From positions 1 to 64,000 of the forward strand of contig VXBA01004205.1 in the NCBI GenBank assembly GCA_013399895.1: 64,000 nt of DNA, written 5' to 3'. Each line of letters starts with the position of its first letter. The stretch's first letter is position 1. Shown piece after piece: positions 36,101 to 50,386 of the stretch. This DNA comes from Serilophus lunatus (taxonomy: Eukaryota; Chordata; Aves; Passeriformes; Eurylaimidae). The notes under the pieces are model-generated. The model did no database searches. It was not told where the DNA came from and was given only the letters and a program-made list of their open reading frames with translations. The position numbers and the translations under genes are program-made.

Positions 36101-39100
36101 CTGTTTTACAGATACTTTAAAGTATACTAAGAACACCGCTCTAAGTGCAACTGGAGGCAGGAGGACTTTGATTCTCTTCAGTCAAAGGCTAATCAATAAG
36201 TTACTGTAGTAACAGTGGGAAAATCATGTCAATGAAATAAGATCTAAGCAGTTTTAGATTTGCCTCTTGTATTGTGTCCTCTGAGGCAGTATATAATTTA
36301 AAAAACAGTGTTTAAGGCAGTTGTCATGTCCAGTTATACCCCTCATTAAATTGAGTAGCATTGTCAAAATATATAGAATGAGAATTAGGATTTTTTTTTT
36401 CTTTGAAAAAAAAAAAAAATCTTTTTTTCCTCACCAGAAGTCACAAGATTGATTGAACAACACATCTGACAGTCTTTTGGTGCAGAGTTGGGGTTAACTC
36501 TTAACACCACTGCCTTCTACCTAAATAGTTGCTCAGGAACAAAACAATAATGAGTTTGGCTTGGTCTTCCTTCACTGGGGAAGATAACTGAGGCTAACTG
36601 GTAGTGTTGCATTTTAGCATTATTTCAAAAAATAAAAGGAAAAATGACAAATGAATGCAAACTTCATCAATTTTCTAATTAATGCTAAACTTCTTTACAT
36701 TACCAAGTTGACTGCTTCAGCTACCATGATCTCTGCCCTGCTTGAATTACTGAGGAGTTACGGTATGAATTCTGTAGTCTCTTCACTGGTTTCTCTGGTA
36801 CTGATTTTTTTCAGAATCTCCAGTGAGTAATTTTAGTTTACTTTAAAAGGCAGACCAAAAGTCAGGTGATGTGTCCAGTCAAAATTTTCACTTATACCTA
36901 AAAAAGACTTCTTGTGATGGAATTACAACCTTTGGAACTGAAAGGTGGAGGTAAAGTTCTTCTGTAAGGTAGTTACACTCGGTTATGTTCCAACATCATT
37001 CATTTTTACTTCATAAATGTTTTGAAAAGCGGGTGGACTTGCATCTTCTACAACAGGTTTCAGTTCTGAGCAATTAGTTCTGCCAAAATTAATGAAATAC
37101 ATTTATAATAATACTGTGTCTTTAACATAACAAAAGTTGCATTTTCATTTTAGCAATTCTGTACAGAAATTACAAAGGTGAGAGTTGTTTGTAAACTATG
37201 AAAAGGCACTTCATAACGTTACTTTCAACTAATTTCTTTCTAGCATAAAACTTTGATTCTAAATCCAAACATAAATATTCAATCTTGTATAACTTCATGC
37301 AAGGTTGCATAATTTCCTGAGTGGTGAAGCTGCAGAATTAGTGCTCATGATTCTCACAGTAGTTACAGAGAATTAACTATGTGAACACATATATGACACA
37401 GAGGCACAAAATACTTGAAAGGATTGTCCATAACCTTAAAATTGTTAGTACTTACTGTTTTATAATCCCAGTAGCCTAGCAGTTACTCTCACAAATATCG
37501 GCAGGAGACTCTAATGTGCTCTAAAGAGTGCTAGGATAATACTGCTTTCTTTTGGATATCTGCAGAAAAGTGACTTACTATACTGTTCTGTTTTAATCTT
37601 TAAATGTCAAAAGAAAGTTCTGTCAAGATAAGCTTTTAACTTTAACAAGTGTATTTTCACATAAGTGGTGTAGGTTGTGTGGGTTCTAAATGAACAAATT
37701 GATGGTACTTGTTTGCTGAGTGTTAGCCAGTAGGATGATTTCCAGATACAAATGCACTGATTTGTTTCAGCATTGCAGGTGATTTCTAGTCTAGGTACTC
37801 TTTTTTCTTTTTTTTTTTTCCATTTTCTCTATTACTATGAATTTTCAATGGACAATAAACTGAAAGGTTTGTAAGGTCTGGGTAACGAGAGTACACCTGT
37901 TTTTTAAAAAAAAAGTCCCAACTTGATAGTAATGAAATATAATTGATTTTTAGTAGAACTAAGATTCAACCCTTAGGAAATAAATTGGCAGACTTTTATT
38001 TTAGTAAATGTATACTTAACTATGCTAGGAAGTGAAAACAATGGCTCAGATCTTGCAGCTTGAGTGAGTGCAGTCAAACTTGTATCTGAATGCAGAGAGA
38101 GCAGGACTGTGCTCTGAACAAGCTGTGTAGGATGTTTGGATACCAGACTGCTGTTTGATGGAGTCATTGGAACAGGTCATTTACAGAGTCTTCTGAGTCT
38201 GATATTACTACTTAAGTCTTGAGTCGTCTGTGTTTGTCATGAATGTGGCAAGCTTTAACTTGCCACGCTGGCCATATGGATGCTATGTTGTCGTATTAAG
38301 AGACAATGCTGCAACGTTTTTTATTCCTCTCACTCTTCAGTAGATATTTTAAATTTTGTTTATTCTCATAGATTGGCTGTTGTCACTCTTACAAGGTAAT
38401 ATTTCAACCATATTATTTAAAAAAAAACAATACTGGGAGTTATTTACATGGTGTTTTGTGTCATGTAGACTCAGACTTTTATTCTACTTACTTGGCTAAG
38501 GTATTCTACTCTGCTTGTTAAAGAATAGTGTTTAGTGCCGCCTGTACTGCTTCTTTAATAAGGCATAGGGGAAACAGATGTTTTATAATAAAAAAAAAAA
38601 AGGGAAGAAAAGATGCTTGAACTTTAGAACGTGTACATAGGAAATAGCGTGCTGTTTTGAGGAGTGATGTGTAGGAGACAACTTTAAACTCTCTACCCTG
38701 AGTGGAATGAAGTGTATGCATGCTGTCTTTAGTCGTTATGTCTTAGCCCTTTTATCAGGCACTTGTGTTTTGCTTGTGTTCCTGTGTGTCTCCACTATAT
38801 TTTTGTGTTGGGCTACCTGGGCAGCTGACTCTTCTTCATTCTGCTCTGCAGGCAAAGTTCTGTTAAGTTCTGCTTAAAGATGACAAAACAGCAGGCAAGT
38901 CTTTTATTGAAACTTTATCTTAAATTTCTTCTTTGCAGTATTTTCCTTTTTATTTTTTATTTTTTTACAATGTAAACCCATTGTTGTATTAGCCTGTAAA
39001 GTGGTTTTATCTTATTAATATAGCTCTGTTTTTGTATGTGTGCACCTGAGTAAGATCTCAATTTTGATTCTGTTGTCAAAGCACATTCCAGGATGTCTCA

Positions 39101-42100
39101 AAACATATTAACACATTTTTTTCATCGGATACACTTTTCCTCCTTATAGGTAAGAATTAGCCTTGTTTGTATTTGATACATAAAAGCCTGTTGTCTCATC
39201 AGTTAAGAAAAGTACCGCGCTAAAAATAATTAGATTTGGTAGCTATCACTAAATTCAGGAGCAGGCAGAAAGTTGTCCAAATTCTGTGATTTAGTTTAGG
39301 AAAAACATTGAAAATAAGTGGTACCCGTGTGTGTGCAGGATATAGTCTAGTGTGGCTGTGACTGTTGAAATGAGCAGAATTGCCATCTGTCTTTTAAGTC
39401 TGAAATTGTTTCTTCATTGGGTCAGATGCTACTAGAGGGTTTTTCCCTAGTAAGTGTATTGGTCTTGGTGTATATGGTGACATTGTCCTTTAACTTCTCT
39501 GTTTCTGTAATGTGGTAACTGAAAATTTGACAGAGGTTTTCAAGATAGCAGTGATGAGATATTAATAGGGAGACTTGGAACCATTTCTCTTCTTTGTCAT
39601 GGATTGTCTTCGTTTCTTTTTTGGGCCATTTGTGACCACATAATATCTTTCTGGAATAGTAATAATTAATTGCTTCAATTAATTTTTTCAATGTACTTTG
39701 ACTAAAAATAGCTATGAGAAATAAGGACCTCTGATGTAGTCCACAGACTACTTTGTTCTGTAATCTGGAAAGCTGTGATGTGGAGAAACCTGTCATTTAC
39801 AGCCTGTTCATTTTGGGTCTATTTCATATTTTTTTTATGGACATAGTTAAGTGATTTTGCCCAAGTCTTACTCCTGCTGTATAGGAAAGTGTGTCATCTC
39901 AAACATAGATTAAATCTGGCTTTTTTTTTTCTTCGTGGTGATGACTGGGGAAGCTGAGGCATCAAAGTGAAAGACACTGTCAAAATTGTTGTGCATTTTA
40001 TTAATGTCTCAGGTTGCTTGGTTTTTCCTCCTTGTAAACAGGCATCTTGTGTTTGCTGCAGAAATGTTTTGGTAGGACTGTTTAGCACAGACGAGATGGG
40101 ATTATTTGCAAGCCGAGGAAGGTTATTCCAGACGAGGCCATTTATGTGTGTTTTTCCTAACAGATTTTGGGGATTTCAGCTGGGCTGGGTTCCTGTTTTG
40201 GTCTGATGGACATGACTATAATTAAAAGGCAGAGGCTAGAGGTTTACCACAGGACTTCAAAATTTTAAGGGCCCTTCTTGTAGGTTTCCCAAGTGAAGCT
40301 GCTTAATGTCTTCTATGTTGCAGATTCAGTTAATGTGAAATTAAAAGGGATTTGTGTTTTTTTTTTTTTCCCCTATCTGTGCAGCTGCTGCACCATTGGC
40401 TGAACACTTCTCCATGTATTTCTCTGTCAATGACAATATGTGAAATATGCAACAGTATTAGGGCCTTAGCACTTGCAAGCAAACTTGGACTTTAAAGGTG
40501 CAGATGCCTTGGTGGAAATACCGGTATTTTGGCATTGTCTGTGATTTTTCTGTTCTTCACATAGTATCCTTCTAGAACAGCATCATACCTTTATAAAGCT
40601 TCAGCCACTGCATGGTATCCCGCAGGAGGTAATACTTCCTTAATATGACATCCTGAGGTGGTCATCACATCTATTTGAGATGCCCTAGGTAGCTTTAAGA
40701 GTTGGGATGCTGGCAGTGCGAGAAAAATACATGCAGATTTTGATGGACTGCAAAGCCTCCTTGTAGTTTAGGGGAATTCTCTGCTGAGCATTGTGGTACT
40801 AGAGCCAAACTCTTAAAGTATTCCATCTTAAGTGACAAAAATGGGTTTTAATCTGCTTTATAAAAAGGGTCCTGGCAACAAAATACAATCTCAAAAAGAT
40901 GACAGTGTCAGTTATATAATTGTGTGGTCAGATATATTGCCATAAGCAAAATGTGTTTTTCAAAAATGCCGTATCAGGTACTGATGAGCCTTTTTAAGAA
41001 AATCAACTGTAATATATTTAACTGTAGTATATTTTAACTGCTGGTTATAAATATGTTTACTGGAAAACAAATATGGGGTGCCATAAAACAAAACGAAGAC
41101 ACTGTAAGAAGCACTTAGGAGAAGAGAAAAAACCCTGGTGAAACAGTAGAGTATAGCTCTTATTTTTGTAAATAGCTACTGAGAACTCTTGTAGTTACAC
41201 AAGAAAGTGCATCTTGCTCTGGAGCTGGTAATGTTGCTTGTAATTGACACTAGATTTTTACTCTTTTTTAAAAAAAATATTCCCTTTGAAGTTTTGAGAA
41301 AAGTGCTATGAAAGCACACTGACAGCATATTTTTCATACTTTTGATAGTTTGGCTTTTTTTCTTGAGGAGGGTAACATTTTGTACTGCAAGTCTCATGGC
41401 TGAAAAATAAATGGTGTTTTTTAATCTGATATTCATTGCATGTCTTAAATATTCTTGTTTCTTAGGGTAGGTAAAACTACTGCATGCACCCTTACCTTTC
41501 TTAAAAGTGAAGCTTGCAGAGCAAATCAGTATAAGTTTGCTTCACTTATTTTGTCTGCAGTGGGCTATTAGATGGGGAGGATTCAAGGTGCATCCGGTGG
41601 AGCTGAGAATAATCTCATTCATTCAGTATAAGATGCGTTTCTTGAGAAAGAAAGTGAAAATATGAATAAGAAAGAGGAGGTAATTATATGCTTTCTGCTA
41701 TCACAAACTATTTTATGAGCAGCTTCCAGTTTTGAAACTAGTTCTCAGAAGATAGATTTTAACCATCAAAACTACTTTTCTAAACTGTTTACTAAGCTTT
41801 TTTTGCCTCTGCTTTCTAAGAGAGTATCAGTGCGCCTCCAGGAGTGTTAGGTGGATGATATTTATCATGCACAAAAATGCATCTTCTCCTTTCATGTCTT
41901 AATATGTAATAAAATCTATACTAGCTTCAGAAAGAAATGCTAATTCATCTTGAGATTAATGTTAGAGTAGGAAGTTACAGGTGCCTCTGTTCATTTTAAA
42001 AATGCAACATGATTTTTTTATTTTTCTATCATCTCTCAGAAATGTGTTTGCAAAGGAGAATAGAATACAATCTGTAAATAATAAATCTACAAATATTGCT

Positions 42101-44879
42101 CTTTGAAACATCATTTTGGTTTGATTACTTGGGTGTCTTACTGTTTATTGAATGAATGATGAGAAATGGTTGCTGGGGGGTTGTGTTAAGGTGGCTGTTT
42201 TCAAGGAAACATAGTGGGCTTCCGTAGAGGGATAGTTAATAAGACTCAAGCAGGTGAGGGTGTTGAAATCAACAGGGATGGGGCACCTTGCTAAATTTAT
42301 GAGTCTGGCTTGCTGTGGGTTGCAAGTCTACAGTACCAAGGCCGTTAACAAGAGCTTGGCTCGTGGCCGTTAACAAGCTGGCTTGACCTTGATAGGTAAA
42401 TCATTAGAAACTAGATGAGAACTCTGGGAACTGTCTCCACATGCATGGATTTTGTAGTCATTTTTAAGCAGCTGCTTTTGACCCACTGTCAGAGAGAGGA
42501 AACTGGATTAGAGGAGGGTATAGCCTGCTTCAGTGCAGCTGTTCTGTGCTGCATCGCTCACTTTGCTAAATGGTTTCAGAGAGTTCAGGGGTGATGGTGT
42601 CCGTTCATCACAGAACATGGAACTTCTTTCCTAGCTTCTTTTCCTCACTTCTCTGTTACTGACAGATTGGCATTGACAATGCAGAGAACACAAAAGATTT
42701 CTAGTGAAGCAGTGAAAGAAATGGAAAATCATCTTTTAAATCTTCTTGTATCCTACTACCAAGTGTTTTGGAGTTTTAAGTGAGGGTGTGGCAACAAGAG
42801 AAAGCAGTAGGGAAAACATTGCCTTTTGTGCTGGCCAAATTGTCCCTCTTAGCCCTTTTCAAGTTTCTTTTTCCCTCCCTCCTCTCCCCACGTATCTCTT
42901 CCACAGGTAGGTTAGATGTGTAAGTAAATGTATGTCATGCCTGGGCTGCTCCAGTCTTCTTGGTAAACTGTCTAAAAGTCAGTTTGCAAAACAGGAGGGT
43001 GATTGACTGTAAAAATGGAGGAGAGCCTTGTTTTAAAACATGCTGCTCTTTGGAAGATAAATGTCATCCTGTAGGATGGAGAAATGCTCCAGTCTTCTCG
43101 AAAACTTGGTAAATCTGAATTTGATACTAAGTGCCTAAGCCCATTTGGCGGTGGTGGAGGCAGGGATTAGTCTTTCATAGAGTGCCTGGATGGTCAAAAT
43201 GTTTCTGTTCTTTCCCCACAATTTTTACGTTGCTAGAGCTCTCACCCAGAACTGACCAGTGTCCAGTAGGTTTCTTTCTGAAAAAAATATTTCAATTATC
43301 TTTCCCCCCTCCCCATTTTACAGCATGCCATTGTTGTATATTCTTTGGCAGAGGGCTCTCGTTCTTTCTTACGGAAGCTGTTTTCATGGAATTAGATATC
43401 CACTATAATGGAAAGGGAGAGTGAACATGACTTCCCGCAAATTAAATGAGCCCTTATTCCTGTTCCTATGAATATTTAAATTTTTAATATGAATAATTCT
43501 TCAGTTTAATCAGTGGAAAAGATTGCTTTTTATCTCAAGTGAGAGAAAAAGTGTGCTTTTAAGCTATTTGAGAGCAGTCTAATGTTGTGTTTTCAGGCAT
43601 GTGGGTGGGGGTAACGTAGTGGCTCAGGAGCAGCTACTGAGCTTTGGTATTGTCAAGTGATACCTAGAATGGCACTTGTGGATCTAGCTAGAAGTCTGAT
43701 TGTATTTTGGTTTTCCACCTTACTGTTACCTGCCTGAAATGGGGCAACCAACACTGACAGCATTTCAACTGGCAGTTGTGTGGGGATATCAAGTTGTACT
43801 TACAAGAGTTCTTCCTTGTCAGACTTTGTTTACATTTAATGACTACCGATAGAAGAGGGACAAATATGCCTTTTGCATTCCAGCTGAGCAAAATTCCCAG
43901 CAATTATAAGGGTGTATAAAATGATATGATCTCTTTTCCTAAAATGACTACCGAGTTGTACACCTCACAGACTTTGATATCTTTCAGAACTCTTATTCAT
44001 CAGAGCCCAGTATGAAATAGGGCAGAAGAATTGTTGCTTGAAGTGGCTGTTTTGTCCCCTTGACTCCAAGGAGTTAGAGTGACTAAGCTCCTCATAGGGT
44101 GAGTAGGGCAGAGATGTAGAGGTACAGACAGGGCCTGGTAGAACTAGCTGATTATTGCCTAGTGTATGCTGTCTGGGCAGGCATGCTAGTTCTGTTGTTG
44201 TTGTGTCTCCAGAGATGTGGTTCCTAGATAGTTCATTGTATTAGTCACCAATCCCTTCCACCCTCACCCTCCATCACTTGGAAGGTGAGCTTGTTATTTT
44301 ACAAAGTTCTGTCGCTTAAGAGACTTCCAGCTTCATTCTGTATGCAAAGTGGTATTGCTGGAGTTCCCATATTGCTGGCAGGCTGCACCTGGGAAAGAGC
44401 TGCTCTCTCTCTTGTGTAGTGAAAGGAGCTGTAAAATTCGAGCCAACCAGCTCCCTGAGCCCACTTTTAGGTGTTGGATCTTGAATCTGCGCTGACACGG
44501 GACTTGCGTGGTGGTTCTGAGATGGGAGGCAATTCCACTTGCATGATAATGGCCATCAACCAAGAATGGGACTTTTTATTCCACGGTGTTTAAATCCTGT
44601 GCATCCTGTTCAGGTGAACTGTGGAGTGGCTGCCGCAGACTGATCTTTTCAGTGGCAAATTTTCTATATAGCTTCCACATCTGCTTCTGTATATGTGTCC
44701 CTCTTACTAACTTCCAGTGGAAGGCCAGAAGGACTAAACATGTTTATTTTCTGGCGTTTTGTTTGTACAGAGAAAGCTTGATTTTGTTTAATTTCATGTA
44801 ATGCTTTTGAACAATTGTTCAACTTGCAAGGGAGAGGATAATTGAACATACTTCAGACAGTACAGTGTTGAGGGGTTTT

Positions 44880-45420
44880 TGTCTAATTTATTCCTAATCA
44901 TGGGATTAAATCACATTTATACAAACTTGTTTAATATTACACAATGGCTGAACTCTGAAATTAAGAGATATAATAGCAACTGTATTAAATTAATCCTGAG
45001 AAAAATGAGCATGTCTAGTTTCTTAATTTTGAATTTGAAGTGGCTATATTTATTATAAATTATAATGAAAAATATATTTCTGGACTAGCAGTATAAATTC
45101 ATTATAATTACATTTCTAAGTTTGATAATTTATTTTCCACATAATTACATTTAATGTTTTGTTATTAGTACTACAAAATCTGTAATAACCTTGACAAAAT
45201 TATATGAAACACAAATTATATCAAATTGTGAAGTCAACCAAGCATAGCCTGTATTCTCATTTGTACTTCTACTATAGACTCAATTGCTTAAACTCCAGTG
45301 TAAAATAAGTGTTAATCATGTAAATATATGGCATCAACTATAGATTGTTTTGGGTTTTAGTACCTTTGGTTAAAAATCGACACTAATTACAAATTCTTGG
45401 GATTTGTCCATGACATCAGG
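44880..45420. other. Very AT-rich intronic block with many ATTA cores
   Basis: About 540 bases unusually poor in G and C, with repeated TAATTA/ATTA-type cores (for example TTATAATTACA, ACATAATTACA and CACTAATTACA) but no simple tandem repeat. The texture resembles conserved homeodomain-bound noncoding elements, but conservation cannot be judged from one sequence. Confidence 0.3.
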
Positions 45421-48400
45421 TGTTTATTTTAACCTCTTGTGTGTATGCTGGGGCATAAAGAACCAAAAGGTACTTGCAGGTGCTGACATGCAGCATCTTT
45501 TCCCAGATAATCTAGTGTTTAGTTTCCCACTTTAGAAGATGATGTCTTTCTCCATGGTTATCTCAATGCAACCCAAGATGATATGATTTTTAACCGTTTG
45601 ACACAAGAGTTAAAAGTACTGTATTTGTCATGAAGAATCTATGTTGGTCAGATGCTGTCTTTTCTAAATTCATAGTGTATTAAAGACATATCTAAATAAC
45701 ATCAGATACTGTTTTTCAGTGGAATAACAAATAACATATCAGAAGAGCCTAATTACTTGAGGCAGCATGGCTCCAATTATGATCAGCCGTGACTTGTTTA
45801 AAAAATCACCCATGGCTTTTCCATTTCATAGTTCAACTTGTTTTTCTCATCAAACATGGAACCATTTTAATTTGAATGGATATTATGCATGGCTTTGTAA
45901 ACTTCTAGACCATACTACTTCACATTTTCCTGCAGAGTGCTGGTAAAGCAAATGTTTAAGCTCTTATTGAAACCTTTTCCTCTGACGGTGGCTGTACTCA
46001 GCTTTATTTAGTAAAAGTTGTCACACTGAGTGGAGCTCAGATTCCCTGGGATTACTTATGTGTGCTGAGCTATGGCTCTTCGAGTTGTCACTTTATCTTT
46101 AGCAGGTTTACCTGTAATGTTAAGCACAGTGTTCATTGCATTGCTTAATGAGAGTTGGAGCCAGGTCAGGATTTGACTCCTACTGGGCACTTCCCCAGTA
46201 ACATCCTGGGTAGCAGGCAGGCTGTATTTGCATTTGTATGCTTGGCCAACTTTTATGACCTTACAATGTGTGTGCATCCTGCGATGCCTCCTATAAAGAA
46301 GCCCTCGGAGGTGGCCGGTCAGACCATCTCTTGCTGCTGTCAGTACAGGTCGACATGGGTTTATTCCCATCAGGACCCATGCTGTCCGTTCCCATGCTCA
46401 GCCCCTGCCTCTCTGCTCCACTTGCTTGCTGACACAGACTGCTCTGGGCGTGGGGAAGGTGCTGCTAAGGCAGAAGGCTACAACCCGTGCAGGCGCCCGT
46501 GGCCCATCTCCTGTGGGATGCCTGGCTGGCTACGATGCATGGTGCTGGGGGAAGCTGGACGGTCAGGAGGGCAGTGCAGCCTGCTGATGGATGGGGCTAC
46601 CCTAGCCCTTTCTGGGTAGCCAGCTGCCTTACCAAGGGCCATGAATCTCCTCCCAGGTGTCTGGGGTATCAAAGGCATCTACTTGTGGGTGGGATTCAGT
46701 TCCTTGGGCTGTGCTATCTCATAGCCTGGCCTTTTGCCCACCAACTTGTGTATCGTTAACCTCTAGGTTCAGTTGTATCAATAGGAAAAGTTCGTTGGCA
46801 GAATCACACCCTTAATTGATTTGGCAGACAGCGTAGGGAGGGGAAACAAAGGGATAAAAACACTGAGTCTGCTGCAGAGCTGGGGGTTCTGCGTCCGATG
46901 CCTGATCTGCTCTGGCAGTCATGCTGGCAGTGGAGTAAATTTACTAGTTTCGAATAACCAGCAACATGTTTTGCTGTGAGCCACATGTTCCTGGCTGCTT
47001 GCTTGTTAGCAGATGAGTTTTTATGAATTGAAAAAAAAAATCATTGCTTACTAACATTGAAAATTAATAAGCAGAATAGATCTTTAATTAAATGACCATT
47101 GTATTCTCTTCACAGTTTATTTAACAAATCTATGAATATTTGATAGTCTCCTAGCAGTTTGTGTTGTGTGTTTATTCTGATTTATTCCCCAAGAAGCACT
47201 GCTGAAATCAGATGACAGGTTATTTTAAAAACTCAGCAGTGATCATGGATGCTTTTCTTAATAAAGCTCAAAACCAAGAAGAACCCTCAGTCTTGACTCA
47301 GCTGAACTCTATACTTTCTGCATGCCCATGGGGAATGAATATGTTCATGCCCCATAGGAGTTTTCAGTTCTTGGATAAAGATGGTGTATACTGTTATGAC
47401 TTGCTATGTGAGTGGAATGTTGACCTGAGGCTTGAAATAAATAACAGATACTAATCACTGAGGTAAAAATTGACAATTATATTGATTTCTTTTGTTTGGC
47501 TAGATTTTGTTTTAGCATAGAACTTGAAATTTTTTTCTTGGCAGTAGACTTCCTCTGAAGCTGACATCTGTATTGTATGGGCCATGTGGTAGAACTAGTT
47601 ATTTTTCCCTTCTTGATTCAAAGCTTATTCAAAATTGAATTCAAAGCTTATTTAATTCAGGGGAGATTGTGTCATTATTGAAGACTGTTTGGGATAGTTT
47701 TTGAGTTATATGTCAGCATTATAGACTCATCGGATGATGTATTTATTGTATCATAGGCTCTTAGGCTTGTGCCCACAGTTCTATCATCCACCTACAAAAC
47801 CCTACAAACTAAGTTTGAAAGTGCTTTAAAGCATCAACCACTTCACCTGTTCCATATTAATTCTGACTGAACATTACCTGCTGTGCTGTTGCTAATAATC
47901 TTTCCTCATGTCTGCCCTGGGCTGGCATTCTTCTGGAAACGTAGTTGTTTAAGTCCTTTGCATTTTCCATCCATGTCCCTCTCTGAAGGTGTGGGGGTTT
48001 TTTTGCCTTTATTTGGCTTTCATTAATATCTGTCCACTTATGGGACGTTGATTAAGGAAAGCAGTAATACGGAGTTGACATGTATCTTTAAGCATTCACT
48101 TGTTTGCCTACATGATGCATTTATGCTGCTTCCCTGAACAAAAATGGGAACAAAGTGATTTTTTAGGTGTCTCCTCCTCAGATGAGGGTTCTCTGCTCCC
48201 GTTTGAGAGCTCTCCATCCTGTCATGTGTTTACTCCTGCAGTCTTTTGGGATGATGTTGGCACATTTGGGCTCCCCTGATTGCATCATAAACCAGCTCAA
48301 ATTCTTAAATTGAAACACTCTTCCAGACCAAACAGCAAATTCAGTGGGTAGATTTGACTTAGTTTCTGATTAGAAAAGCGGGCAGGCAAATAAATGGCAA

Positions 48401-49807
48401 TGTGTGGGGGCAATGAGGTGCTTTCCTTTTGGTCTTGGCATGCTACTAAATAATCTCAAACTGTGGCATGAAGTAAAATCCCAAGTAATACCTTAAGTAT
48501 CTGATCATACAGTGGCTCAAATTGACTCTAGCAGGACTAATTTCTTAACCAAACCTTAGCTCCGAGAGATTCAATAGCAATTTAGCAATTCTCACGTATA
48601 TGCCAATATATATCAGCCTTTGTATAGACTTGTAGGAAAAGCCTTATTATTGCCTTATCAGAGACTTACAAGGATTGAAACTTGCACAGGTAATCACTGT
48701 GCTTGCCTTGACATCCAGGTTTTATATATAATTTATTTTAGTTTTGTTGTCCCAAAGGAATTAAAAATATACAGGAATACTGATTTCTTGTATCAATGCA
48801 GTCAAAAGGACCATGTCCTTTGTAGACTTTTCTAAATAACAAATAATATTCGTTCCTGAAGTGTTCCGAATAACTCCAGTTTTTAGAAAAACTCATATAA
48901 TACATCATCTAACTAAAATTTTCATTTAACTTTTAAACTTTGGGATAATAACATACAACAAAGAAAACTTCTATAAACCATTAAATTTTGTTTTTTAATG
49001 ACCACTTTAACAAATCATCTTAATGTTATGAGTTAATATAGTAGTCCCTTTAAGGAGTAGCACATGCTATCTATTTTTTTGCAGTGAAGAAACACTAAAG
49101 GATTCAGATGCATTCTTTAAAATAGGGTGGGTTTCACTGTAATCAGTTTCTATTTTACTGCATAATGAACCTGGACTGTTGAAAGCAGCTTTGTAGTCAG
49201 TAGTCAGGAGAAGATTCTTTCCATTTGCATAGTTGCCCATTTTTTTACTTGTGGAATAATAGTGGTTTAGTAAAGCAAGTAACTAAATTACAAGAAGGTT
49301 CTTTCTGTACTTTGCTTATGTTTTTAGTGGACTCCTTCCTCAAAAACAACGTAGTCTCAATAGGCTTGTTTTCAATGTCTGGAAATGGAAAGGTTTTGAT
49401 AACACTCAACTGACAACAACAACAAAAAAGCAGTTGGGCTTGTACCTACTTTTCTGCAGCCCCTTTCCTTTCCCCTGATGCAAACTGTGGTGGTCACAAC
49501 TTGAGCAGGTGGGGTTTTGTGTTTAGGTTTTCTAACCAGTTTTGTCTCCTGTAGTTTGCTGATTTGAAGAGCCACAGCTGAAAGGTTCTAAAAAGAGGAG
49601 GTGGTGTTGGATTGGGGATTACTCCACATTGCCTCTACAATGCCTTATGATGTATACAAATACGAAAGCAATTATTGCATAGCTTTTTTTAAATTCCACG
49701 TGAAAATCTGTTGGGAATAATCTCTGTATGGTATTTGTGTTGTTTAAATCGTAGAGATGAAGGGTATTTTGCCTCTTGTATTGACTTTGTTTCCTTTTTC
49801 TTTTCAG

Positions 49808-49812
49808 AGTGA
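49808..49812 (+). CDS. IRS2: IRS2 exon 2 coding end: completes the final Glu codon, then TGA
   Basis: After the acceptor at 49806-49807 the exon starts AG TGA. Joined to the G at 28205 this gives GAG (Glu1167) and then the stop TGA at 49810-49812. The C-terminus becomes ...SAVKE, matching the VKE ending of mammalian IRS2. This exact fit in phase and residue is strong evidence for the exon. The stop lies only five bases past the junction, so the transcript should not trigger nonsense-mediated decay. Confidence 0.92.
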
Positions 49813-50271
49813 AGGAGTTAATTTTCTCACCATGACCTCAAACAACACGAGTACAACATTCAAAGAAGCTGCTTGGCATATACCTTTTTGTTTATTTGTT
49901 TTGGGTTTTTTTGGTAACTGAAGCTGCTTAAAGTTTACTTTTTATTGTTATTATCCTTGGTCCTAACAGTTACTTGACTGTTAAGGGTCAAACTGTGCAA
50001 GAAATCTGGGAGGAAGGGAAAGCAACCTGCCTAACTCATTACCTGTCCAAGGGATCTCTGGTATCATTTTGTTGCTGTTTCAACAGAAGTTGGAGATGCT
50101 ATTTAAATAGTAGGAACTTTTCTGCCAGCCTCTTTAACTAATGGCCAATGCCTTCATTTTCTTTTTCTTCAAAGACAACTGTATTTGTTTGGCATATTAG
50201 GGGATTCTGTAACACCTGCTGAAGCAGCAAGATCTGGTATTTACTGGCATAATTTCAAGCCTACGACAGTA

Positions 50272-50279
50272 CTACCTCA
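50272..50279 (+). promoter_or_regulatory. let-7 8mer seed site in the IRS2 3'UTR
   Basis: CTACCTCA is the perfect 8mer complement of the let-7 seed. IRS2 is an established member of the insulin-PI3K pathway genes repressed by let-7 in mammals. The match is seen directly; activity in this species is inferred. Confidence 0.65.
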
Positions 50280-50379
50280 GTTCAAAGTAAAGCCGGATTT
50301 GCGGTGTTGGTGTACGACAGGAACTCCTTTATCTCTGTGCTGAGTCTCTCAAGAACGGTCGCCAGCCTTACTGAACTTG

Positions 50380-50386
50380 CAATGCA
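50380..50386 (+). promoter_or_regulatory. miR-33 7mer seed site 1
   Basis: CAATGCA matches miR-33 seed positions 2-8. IRS2 has been reported as a miR-33 target in mammals. Two more sites with the same extended octamer CAATGCAT follow in this UTR. Confidence 0.5.

Larger units (their letters stand above)
28206..49807 (+). other. IRS2: IRS2 intron 1 (21,602 bp)
   Basis: The 5' end is a full-consensus donor GTGAGT at 28206. The 3' end is a strong acceptor: a pyrimidine tract TTTCCTTTTTCTTTTCAG ending at 49807, with a branch-point-like TTGAC at 49781-49785 about 24 bases before the exon. The junction is phase 1. IRS2 has the same two-exon structure in mammals, with the stop codon just inside exon 2. 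Open frames inside are short and featureless, and I recognise no CR1 copy. It holds a GC-rich patch near 29690-30120, a (GTT)n at about 33848-33866 and an AT-rich block at 44880-45420. Confidence 0.9.

Noticed and set aside
36390..36428. Poly(T)/poly(A) inverted repeat in the IRS2 intron
   Set aside because: Adjacent homopolymers pair trivially. Homopolymer noise explains it better than a functional hairpin.
46155..46619. 154-codon open frame in the IRS2 intron
   Set aside because: Lies within moderately GC-rich intron, overlaps other open frames on both strands and shows no domain. No splice sites were convincingly placed.
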